Positions 1-5,168 of a DNA stretch of 6,333 nt are shown one piece after another; position 1 is the stretch's first letter; each line of letters begins with the position of its first letter. Made by a program: the position numbers and the translations under genes. The notes beneath the pieces are model-generated. The model worked only from the letters and a program-made list of their open reading frames with translations, was not told where the DNA came from and made no database searches. Source of the DNA: JAQVWU01 sp964628455. GTDB lineage: Bacteria > Bacillota > Clostridia > Oscillospirales > CAG-272. Location: positions 1-6,333 of the forward strand of contig CAZVPD010000196.1 in NCBI GenBank assembly GCA_964628455.1. Direction: 5' to 3'.

Positions 1-22
1 TGCCGTTCCCGGATCAGACCAC

Positions 23-51
23 TTGATTTTTTTTCCGAGATGGGGTATAGT
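23..51 (+). promoter_or_regulatory. Sigma-70-type promoter for the lipoprotein gene
   Basis: A TTGATT -35 box (23-28) is followed after exactly 17 bp by a TATAGT -10 box (46-51). This matches the housekeeping consensus at 4/6 and 5/6 positions. Transcription would begin near 58, leaving about a 54-nt leader before the ATG at 112. The upstream in-frame ATG at 40 lies inside this promoter, which argues against that start. Read from sequence only; no transcript evidence. Confidence 0.55.
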
Positions 52-57
52 AAACAG

Positions 58-71
58 TGTAAACGCATTCC
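58..71 (+). promoter_or_regulatory. cre-like operator (possible CcpA or LacI-family site)
   Basis: The 14-mer beginning TGTAAACG matches 12 of 14 positions of the catabolite-response element consensus TGWAANCGNTNWCA. It sits at the predicted transcription start, a position where CcpA binding represses in Firmicutes. GTAAAC occurs twice, at 50-55 and 59-64, so the half-site is duplicated. A sugar-uptake lipoprotein is a plausible catabolite-repressed target. Single degenerate sites arise by chance, so this is tentative. Confidence 0.3.
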
Positions 72-111
72 GCTGATCTCAAAAAACCTGCGAATTTACG
101 GAGGGAACAAA

Positions 112-1608
112 ATGATGCCGAAAACGAAACCGATGATGAAAAGACTTGTCCCGCTGCTTCTGGTCCTGTGCATGACCGCGTCCCTTGTCCTGATCGCCTG
201 CTCTTCGGATACGGGAAAAAACACCGGGACGACCGCCGCCGGCGGTACGGAAGCGGCTGAGGCCGAAACCGAAATCGACCGGAAGAACGCAGCTGCGGAC
301 CTGCCCGACATGGATTACGAAGGGCAGAACTTTACCGTCATCACCACGTCGGGTATGGAATATGAAATATGGGCGGAAGAACTCAACGGGGAGGTGACCA
401 ACGACGCGGTCTACAACCGCAATGCGGGCGTCATGTCGGAATACAATATCGTGCTCGGTTACGTCGCGGGCGTCAACTGGGAACAGGTGCTCAAATCCTT
501 TGTAACCTCGGTCACTGCCGGCGACAACGCGTATCAGCTGCTTGCCAACTACGCTTATACGAGTTATAACGCCATAGCGGCCGGACTGTGCGCGAACTGG
601 ACCGGCCTCGAATATGTGGATCTCGAAAAACCGTGGTGGAACCGCCTTTCAAACGACGAGGCGACGGTCAACGGCATTCTGTATGCGGCCGTAGGCGATT
701 TTTCGGTCAGCGCGATCCTCTATACCTACGCCATGTTCTTCAATATAGACCTCGCCGAAAACTGGAACATCAGCCTCGATTCTATGTACGATGCCGTGGA
801 CTCGGGCAAATGGACCATAGACGCGCTCATGTCGCTGACCAAAGACATCTATTCGGATGCCGACGGGGACGGCAAGCGCTCGATGGCCGATATCTACGGC
901 TATTCCGGTTACGGCGACGACAGCGCGGATATGTTCCAGATCGCGTTCGACAATCCGATCACCAAAAAGGACGCGGACGGACTGCCTTATCCCGCTCTGA
1001 TGAGCGAAAAGATCGTCGGGGCGCTGCAGAAGGTCATCGACCTGACCCATCATCAGGACGGGTCGTACCTGTGGAACGAATGGCGGGGACAGGCGAAACT
1101 TTTCGGCAACGGCACCGTGGTGATCGTTCCCGCTTATTTCAAGGAAGCCTTTGACAAGTTCCGCTTTATGGATACGGAATACGCCATATTGCCCTATCCG
1201 AAATGGGACGAGAAGCAGACCGCCTATTACACGGGCGCGATGGACGAATATACGGTCCTGATGATCCCTTTCAACGCATCCGACCTTGAAATGGTCGGGA
1301 TCATTACCGAGGCGATGACGGTCGAAAGCTACAGATCGGTCACCCCCGCCTATTACGACATAGCGCTCAAGGGAAAATACTCGGTCGACCTCAAAACCGC
1401 CGAGATCATCGATCTGATCATAGACGGACGCCGCTTTGATTTTGCGTTTATGTTCGGCACGTCCGAGCAGCTCGACTGGCTGCCCTATCTGTTCCGCAGG
1501 CGCGTGGAGGCAAAAGACACCAACCTTGCTTCCGAATACGCGAAAATAGCCGAAACCGTTGAAGCGGGCTATAAGACCATCTGCGGATATTATACGCAGG
1601 ATTCATGA
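112..1608 (+). CDS. Extracellular solute-binding lipoprotein (ABC transporter, carbohydrate-type)
   Basis: The 498-residue protein is a probable substrate-binding lipoprotein that would capture a solute, probably a sugar or oligosaccharide, outside the cell and deliver it to an ABC permease. It has a lipoprotein signal: basic n-region (K4-R11), hydrophobic stretch from about 12 to 29, and lipobox LIAC ending at Cys30, followed by a Ser/Thr/Gly/Ala-rich linker to about residue 60. The rest, rich in Trp, Tyr and Asp, resembles the large clostridial solute-binding proteins and has normal family length. Residues 249-256 (D249, D251, D253 in a DxDGDGKR pattern) form an EF-hand-like calcium loop. 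The start at 112 is chosen because GGAGGG (100-105) lies 6 nt upstream and the signal peptide then begins properly; the ATG at 40 would add 24 non-signal residues. No permease or ATPase gene is in view, so the substrate is unknown. Confidence 0.85.
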   Translation: MMPKTKPMMKRLVPLLLVLCMTASLVLIACSSDTGKNTGTTAAGGTEAAEAETEIDRKNAAADLPDMDYEGQNFTVITTSGMEYEIWAEELNGEVTNDAVYNRNAGVMSEYNIVLGYVAGVNWEQVLKSFVTSVTAGDNAYQLLANYAYTSYNAIAAGLCANWTGLEYVDLEKPWWNRLSNDEATVNGILYAAVGDFSVSAILYTYAMFFNIDLAENWNISLDSMYDAVDSGKWTIDALMSLTKDIYSDADGDGKRSMADIYGYSGYGDDSADMFQIAFDNPITKKDADGLPYPALMSEKIVGALQKVIDLTHHQDGSYLWNEWRGQAKLFGNGTVVIVPAYFKEAFDKFRFMDTEYAILPYPKWDEKQTAYYTGAMDEYTVLMIPFNASDLEMVGIITEAMTVESYRSVTPAYYDIALKGKYSVDLKTAEIIDLIIDGRRFDFAFMFGTSEQLDWLPYLFRRRVEAKDTNLASEYAKIAETVEAGYKTICGYYTQDS

Positions 1609-1653
1609 TCCGACGGTGCCGCGCAAAATACGGCAGCAGATAAGGAGCTGATC

Positions 1654-1992
1654 ATGATGCGGGTCACGCTCGACCTGTTCCCTCGGGCGCGGAAAAAAGC
1701 GCTGACGATGAGTTATGACGACGGCACGGTCCATGACCGCCGCCCGGCGGAGATCTTCGGCAGATACGGGATCCGCGGAACCTTTCATCTGAATTCCGGC
1801 CTTCCGGGGGATTCCCGCCATATCTCCGCGCGGGAGATCCCCGAACTCCATAAAACCCACGAGGTGTCCTGCCATACCGTGACCCATCCTTTCCTGACGC
1901 TGGCGCCCCGTGAATGTTCGGCCGCCGATGTCCGGGTGACTGCCGGAAACGATCCTGTCAGGATACCCGCGGAGAAGACCGTTTCGCTGTAA
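1654..1992 (+). pseudogene. Truncated polysaccharide deacetylase (NodB domain), N-terminal half
   Basis: This 112-residue reading frame starts well: AAGGAG at 1642-1647 lies 6 nt before the ATG, only 45 nt after the lipoprotein stop, so the two were probably one transcript. The first ~85 residues match the NodB homology fold of carbohydrate esterase family 4, which removes N- or O-acetyl groups from polysaccharides with a metal ion. Motif 1 is SYDDG (residues 20-24; D22 the expected base, D23 a metal ligand). Motif 2 is HTVTH (H74 and H78, metal ligands). Family members usually run past 200 residues; here motif 3 (an R-x-P-Y/F type segment) and all later motifs are missing, and residues after about 88 no longer look like the family. 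No continuation was recognised in the other frames up to 2060. The protein should lack a complete active site. It has probably been cut by insertion, deletion or rearrangement at the edge of the mobile region. No N-terminal signal peptide is seen. Confidence 0.65.
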
Positions 1993-2030
1993 GCGCGGGA
2001 AAACGGTATCCGCAGTTTGCGCGTGCGTTT

Positions 2031-2048
2031 AAAACGGCAGCGCCGGCG
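2031..2048. repeat. Candidate element-end repeat, left copy
   Basis: AAAACGGCAGC at 2031-2041 is identical to 6192-6202. If one base is skipped in the left copy, the next six bases (CCGGCG) also match. Because the right copy is the palindromic terminator stem, the same 11-mer also matches it in inverted orientation (6213-6223). The left copy lies just after the point where deacetylase homology is lost. It could be an attachment-site or terminal repeat, or simply a chance resemblance to a GC-rich terminator stem. Confidence 0.25.
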
Positions 2049-2216
2049 AGGTAAAAGCAGAGTTATCCGGGGTGAACAGGGTGATTTTGGGGTGCGTTTT
2101 CCGCCTGTCAAACTCACCCCGAATACGCGATCCTATGAAGAGATACAATACGATTTTTATGAGGTATCGAACGATATACAACGGTTGGGTGAAAAGGTGA
2201 AAACCGAGTCCTGTTC

Positions 2217-2280
2217 TTATATATATTTTTTATATTTATATATTTATTGTTTTTTCCGTATAAATACAGGATTAAAATCC
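2217..2280. other. AT-rich block (candidate DNA unwinding element)
   Basis: Positions 2217-2255 contain only A and T apart from one G at 2249, with alternating TATATA tracts and T runs. The A/T bias then continues, less strictly, to about 2280. It lies between the two GGGTGA clusters. Such a tract melts easily and is the expected loading point for a ring helicase. There is no good promoter or reading frame to explain it otherwise. Confidence 0.5.
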
Positions 2281-2354
2281 ACCTGTTCACCCATCGGCTC
2301 ATATCGTTATACGCGGAACGCATATCGTATTATGATTTTGTATATTTTGCAATG

Positions 2355-2382
2355 TTTCGGGTGAATTACAATTCACCCGAAA
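2355..2382. repeat. Perfect palindrome with two embedded iterons
   Basis: Arms TTTCGGGTGAATT (2355-2367) and AATTCACCCGAAA (2370-2382) are perfectly complementary over 13 bp around the dinucleotide AC. Each arm carries one GGGTGA motif, so it is a head-to-head iteron pair. It lies 31 bp beyond the primase stop and could also form a hairpin in the primase transcript. There is no clear U-run after it on the minus strand, so a classical terminator is less likely than a protein-binding site. Confidence 0.6.
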
Positions 2383-2412
2383 ATCACCTCACTCACCCGT
2401 CGTCTGATATCG

Positions 2413-4611
2413 TCAGGCATCATACGTTCCTGCGGAAGAGCCGTATTCATTCGCAGCGTCGACAGTCGGAACAAAAGCGGTATAGTAATGACTGCCGTGC
2501 AGCATCCGTGTTTCGCCTTTCCCGTTTTCTTTCAGTGTGCCGATAAAGGCGTCCTTGGTTTCCGCAAAATTATAATTGCCGCAGCTCCACCGTTTGTAGA
2601 TTTTATAAACCTGTCCGGTCGTATACCTGTCGCTGATGACTTTCCCGTCACACGGAGCGCTGCATTCCTCGAGGAATTTCAGGACGCTGTCGTTTTCAAC
2701 GCGATACGCTTTCATCTCTTCGCGGGAACAGTCCGGTTCGGTATACCTGTAATTGTTCGCGATCAGTTTTTTCACCGCGTCAACGCAGATCCTGACGATG
2801 TATTCCTTCTCGGCAACCATTTTATCAAGCAGATTCGGATCGGGGTTGGCGACAACGTTGTTGCAGGGCAGTATCATGATCCGCCTGTAGACATGATCTC
2901 CCTTGTCTCCGCCGAAGCGGGGCATCCGGTTGGCGCAGAACCAGAGAACGCCTTTATACTTATAGGTAAACGCGTTTTCCGACTTGAACTCCGCATAAAC
3001 GGAATCACCGCCTGTCAGGAGCTTTATGGCTCTGAGTCCTTTCACCGTAACGTAACCCATATCCGATGAACCGGCAAGACGCTTTCCGTACAGCTGGGAA
3101 GTCCCGAAACGCTCCTCAAGCGCGTCAAGGTCGATCCCCGAGAAGCGTCCCGCGCCCAACAGCCGGACCAGCAGTTCCTTGCACTGGCTTTTCCCGGTAT
3201 CTCCCGCGCCGTACATGAACAGGGCTTTCTTCATTCTGTAACCGGCAACGTTCGAAACGGCTGCTCCCATAAACTCAAGTATCAGCTGCCGGCTGTCCGG
3301 ATCGCCTCCGGTCAGGTCTTCGATAAACCGCTCAAAAACACTGTCGGGAGGTTTTGCCGCATCGGGATCATAAACAACGGGGATCTGTATGGAGGAAAGG
3401 ACCTCCGGGGAATGCGGCAGGATCCTGTCGGCGCCGAAGCAGAACAGACCGTTCCGGAAGTTGATGATGTTTTCGTCCGCATCCAGTTCGTCAATCTGCG
3501 TAAAACGGTCCGAATCCATTGTAAACAGGGCGAATACTTCGTTGATGATCTTTGCCGAATGAAGCGGGACCGGCATATAATCGCGGATCGCGCCTTTAAA
3601 TTCTTCGTCCGAAACGTGCCTGTAAACACCGCCGCGGTACAGATAACGCTGAACGCTTCCTTTCGCGTCACTCCGCGCAAAGATATAATGTTCGTGTTCG
3701 CGTATGTATCCGTGAAGGGCGGGAGCTATGATACAGTGCGTAACCGTTACGTTTCCCTGCCTGTCGGTTTTTTCCCTGCGTCCGATATACGGGCGGTTAT
3801 ACAGATCTTCCGCGACAGCCGAGGTGACCGCTTTGTCAAGCCGTATTCTTGTTTCCTCTTCGCCCAGCGCCTGACAGATGTCCGATATATCTCCTTTTTC
3901 CGGGACATCCTTCCATACGGCGGCAGGTTCGACCTTAACGACCTGCCGCCCTGTTCTTCTCAATGTGTTGTAAAGAAAGTCGGCGTATTTTTTGCCCGGT
4001 TCGTCACGGTCGCCCATGATTATAATATCGCGCCCCCGGAAATACTCTTTGCTGCCGTCCGGGATCTTTGCCTGCCCTGCTCCGTTGGGGGCGGTCGTTG
4101 CGGTATATCCCATACGGACCAGAGTGTCCGCGTCTTTTTCGCCCTCGACTATGAAAATACGGTCGCCGTCCTTTGTATTCAGCAGAAGCGGCAGGTTATA
4201 CATGGGCGGTTTATAACCTTCAAGAGATTTTATATACCGCCCATGTTCATATCTGTACCATATACCTGTTTTATCGCCGCCGGATTTACGGTATATCGCT
4301 TTCTTCGCAGCGGGTCTGCCCTGCAAATCGTAATAAATATGTTCGCGTAAAAGTTCCCACGGCTGCGTTTTTTCCGCATTCCCGAATAAATCGGCTTCGG
4401 TTTTACCTATGGAAGCGCATATTTCGGAAGCGGCACATCCTTTTTTGCAGTCGAGCAGGATCCTGCCGTTGTCTGTCGTCAGATATAAGTGCCTGTTTCC
4501 GCTTGTCCTGCCGCTTTCACATACGGGACAGAACGCTTTATATTGATTTCCGTTCTGCACGACGCCGTCAAGCCTGCCCAGGAAGTCGGTAAATAAAGTC
4601 TGAATGCTCAT
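2413..4611 (-). CDS. Primase-helicase replication protein (zinc finger, Toprim, D5/P4-type SF3 helicase)
   Basis: This 732-residue protein would prime and unwind DNA to replicate the element. Domains in order: a zinc finger (C28, C31, C55, C59) of the CHC2/phage-primase kind; a Toprim domain about 150-225 with VEGEKDA (E156) and MGDRDEPG (D201, D203) as metal-binding motifs; a D5_N-like linker about 340-455; and an SF3 helicase core with Walker A GAGDTGKS (468-475), an SSD segment near 515-517 at the motif B position, the LWFCAN sensor ending at N561, and R576/R577 as candidate arginine fingers. The C-terminal ~110 residues are probably a DNA-binding winged helix. Motifs and length fit phage and plasmid P4-family primases, and the gene looks intact. 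The start at 4611 is preferred because its ATGA overlaps the previous gene's stop. The 49 residues encoded further upstream are out-of-frame sequence of that gene. No ribosome binding site precedes the ATG, so translation probably relies on coupling. Confidence 0.9.
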   Translation of the reverse strand: MSIQTLFTDFLGRLDGVVQNGNQYKAFCPVCESGRTSGNRHLYLTTDNGRILLDCKKGCAASEICASIGKTEADLFGNAEKTQPWELLREHIYYDLQGRPAAKKAIYRKSGGDKTGIWYRYEHGRYIKSLEGYKPPMYNLPLLLNTKDGDRIFIVEGEKDADTLVRMGYTATTAPNGAGQAKIPDGSKEYFRGRDIIIMGDRDEPGKKYADFLYNTLRRTGRQVVKVEPAAVWKDVPEKGDISDICQALGEEETRIRLDKAVTSAVAEDLYNRPYIGRREKTDRQGNVTVTHCIIAPALHGYIREHEHYIFARSDAKGSVQRYLYRGGVYRHVSDEEFKGAIRDYMPVPLHSAKIINEVFALFTMDSDRFTQIDELDADENIINFRNGLFCFGADRILPHSPEVLSSIQIPVVYDPDAAKPPDSVFERFIEDLTGGDPDSRQLILEFMGAAVSNVAGYRMKKALFMYGAGDTGKSQCKELLVRLLGAGRFSGIDLDALEERFGTSQLYGKRLAGSSDMGYVTVKGLRAIKLLTGGDSVYAEFKSENAFTYKYKGVLWFCANRMPRFGGDKGDHVYRRIMILPCNNVVANPDPNLLDKMVAEKEYIVRICVDAVKKLIANNYRYTEPDCSREEMKAYRVENDSVLKFLEECSAPCDGKVISDRYTTGQVYKIYKRWSCGNYNFAETKDAFIGTLKENGKGETRMLHGSHYYTAFVPTVDAANEYGSSAGTYDA

Positions 4612-4817
4612 AATCTGTCGTCCGGATTTACGTCTGCCGCCGTTTGGCCGGCATGCAGATCGAGCATCAGGTCCACGGATGCCGGAATGATATACGCCCG
4701 GCTTCCGCTTTTCACACTCGTCAGTTCGCCGGTCTTCGCCCAACGCCTGACGGCGCATTCGGGCAGGTGATAACGCCGCGCTGTTTCGCGGATCGTCAGC
4801 AGTTTTTTCTCTGTCAA
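4608..4817 (-). CDS. Small MerR/AlpA-type excisionase-like DNA-binding protein
   Basis: This 69-residue protein has a winged-helix fold of the kind found in excisionases and AlpA activators. The helix-turn-helix spans about residues 7-27 (LTIRETARRYHLPECAVRRW) and the wing about 33-45 (SVKSGSRAYIIP). In this family the wing segment normally follows the recognition helix, as here. The start is TTG at 4817, supported by a very strong AAAGGAGGAGG site 6 nt upstream (4824-4834); no ATG or GTG gives a better fit. TTGA overlaps the stop of the upstream gene, and the 3' end overlaps the primase start by ATGA, so all three genes are coupled. Known relatives help excise integrated elements or switch on satellite replication genes. 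Which of these it does cannot be read from the sequence, and no integrase is in the window. Confidence 0.75.
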   Translation of the reverse strand: MTEKKLLTIRETARRYHLPECAVRRWAKTGELTSVKSGSRAYIIPASVDLMLDLHAGQTAADVNPDDRL

Positions 4818-5008
4818 CAGGTTCCTCCTCCTTTCAGGCTGTCAATGATCTGTCGGATGCGCTGCTTCTCTTCCGGGGGCAGTTCCCTGCGGAGCCTGCG
4901 GCTGAAGCTGCTGTCGGTGATCCCGAGCCTGTCGGCAATCTGCCACTTCAGGACACCGCATTCGACCGAATAAAGATGTATATCGGAATTTGCTTTTATA
5001 CGGCTCAT
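4814..5008 (-). CDS. Small helix-turn-helix protein, candidate regulator of the replication operon
   Basis: This 64-residue protein is almost entirely a helix-turn-helix domain, with WQIADRLGITDSSFSRRLRR at about residues 22-41 and a charged C-terminal helix (PPEEKQRIRQIIDSL). It resembles small proteins often found just before excisionase or replication genes in clostridial phages and integrative elements. The start at 5008 has AAGGAG (5014-5019) 5 nt upstream. It is the first gene of the minus-strand operon, after a ~53-nt leader. Its last codons, for three glycines, also encode the ribosome binding site of the next gene. A role as autoregulator, binding the GATAAC motifs in the promoter region, is a hypothesis. 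It could equally be an activator or accessory replication factor. Confidence 0.75.
   Translation of the reverse strand: MSRIKANSDIHLYSVECGVLKWQIADRLGITDSSFSRRLRRELPPEEKQRIRQIIDSLKGGGTC
4824..4834 (-). promoter_or_regulatory. Strong ribosome binding site that decides a TTG start
   Basis: AAAGGAGGAGG on the minus strand is an extended match to the 16S anti-Shine-Dalgarno sequence, ending 6 nt before the TTG at 4817. It lies inside the preceding gene. It compensates for the weak TTG and fixes the start of the excisionase-like gene. Confidence 0.75.
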
Positions 5009-5048
5009 ATTTTCTCCTTCCCGAACAAAATAATTCTTGCTTTTTAAA

Positions 5049-5157
5049 GTTATCTGGTATATAATATATTATACGCATATAACAAGTCGTTGTCAACTGT
5101 TTTTTATAATTACCGATAACATTCGTCTGCGGAAAAATTATCATAACAACAGATAAC
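5049..5157. promoter_or_regulatory. GATAAC operator-like motifs in the divergent promoter region
   Basis: GTTATCTG (5049-5056) and CAGATAAC (5150-5157) are an exact inverted 8-bp pair, and another GATAAC lies at 5115-5120. A related TTATCATAA is at 5138-5146. The first copy sits just downstream of the predicted minus-strand transcription start; the last sits just before the ribosome binding site of the plus-strand gene. Paired placement around a divergent control region suggests repressor sites that could act on both genes. The 6-bp core also occurs at least twice elsewhere in the window, once as the full CAGATAAC inside the primase gene (about 3640), so this remains tentative. Confidence 0.4.
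5068..5096 (-). promoter_or_regulatory. Consensus sigma-70 promoter of the replication operon
   Basis: On the minus strand a perfect TTGACA (5091-5096) is followed by a 17-bp spacer and a perfect TATAAT (5068-5073). Initiation is expected near 5061, giving a ~53-nt leader to the ATG at 5008. A full-consensus promoter suggests high expression unless repressed, which fits a replication operon that is normally held off by a bound repressor. Confidence 0.85.
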
Positions 5158-5168
5158 ACGGAGAGCCT

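Larger units (their letters stand above)
2070..2398. repeat. GGGTGA iteron-like repeats, eight exact copies in both orientations
   Basis: Exact GGGTGA occurs at 2070-2075, 2079-2084, 2187-2192 and 2359-2364. Its complement TCACCC occurs at 2114-2119, 2287-2292, 2373-2378 and 2393-2398. One-mismatch copies lie at 2090-2095, 2195-2200 and 2384-2389. The copies at 2070 and 2287 share a longer GGGTGAACAGG core in opposite orientation. About 0.16 copies of a given hexamer are expected by chance in 330 bp over both strands. I found only two exact copies elsewhere in the window by eye (1340-1345 and 1934-1939). They are candidate binding sites for the C-terminal domain of the neighbouring primase-helicase. 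Confidence 0.7.
2066..2413. other. Candidate replication origin (iteron clusters flanking an AT-rich block)
   Basis: This gene-free region lies directly 3' of the primase-helicase gene. It holds two clusters of short repeats, left (2070-2200) and right (2287-2398), on either side of a nearly pure A/T block (2217-2255, A/T-rich to about 2280). That is the arrangement of an origin with initiator binding sites around an unwinding element. Staphylococcal pathogenicity islands are known to carry their origin beside rep, with short oppositely oriented iterons around an AT-rich stretch. The small reading frames here have no recognisable content. Function as an origin is inferred from layout; an operator array or transcription-end structure is the alternative. 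Confidence 0.55.
2171..2413. repeat. ATATCGT repeats, second motif family
   Basis: ATATCGT occurs at 2301-2307, 2322-2328 and 2407-2413, and its complement ACGATAT at 2171-2177. The pair at 2301 and 2322 is exactly 21 bp apart (CATATCGT in both), that is two helical turns on the same DNA face. The copy at 2407 ends at the primase stop codon. Chance expectation for one 7-mer here is roughly 0.05. It may bind a second protein at the origin, for example one of the small helix-turn-helix proteins. Function is unknown. Confidence 0.45.

Noticed and set aside
40..111. Upstream in-frame ATG giving a 522-residue lipoprotein
   Set aside because: It lies inside the -10 region, has no ribosome binding site, and would place 24 polar residues before the signal peptide. 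The ATG at 112 has GGAGGG at the right distance.
588..1154. 188-residue Arg-rich reading frame inside the lipoprotein gene
   Set aside because: Its composition (Arg-rich, low-complexity) is typical of a shifted frame in GC-rich coding sequence.
1978..2007. ACCGTTT/AAACGGT inverted repeat around the end of the deacetylase remnant
   Set aside because: The stem is only 7 bp with a 16-nt loop and no T-run, so it is not a convincing terminator.
2017..2364. 115-residue reading frame across the candidate origin
   Set aside because: It is translated from iterons and the A/T tract, has no domain content or ribosome binding site, and is better explained as non-coding DNA.
3412..4350. 312-residue plus-strand reading frame opposite the primase
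   Set aside because: It is fully antisense to the conserved Toprim and linker coding sequence, has no recognisable motif, and has no convincing ribosome binding site.
4612..4758. 49-residue N-terminal extension of the primase
   Set aside because: The extension is the out-of-frame copy of the excisionase-like gene, with no family similarity. The ATGA overlap start at 4611 gives a natural zinc-finger N-terminus.
5090..5110. TTGTCA and TATAAT as a plus-strand promoter for the zinc-finger gene
   Set aside because: The spacing is only 9 bp. The TATAAT alone remains possible as a -10 box, but no -35 at the proper distance was found.
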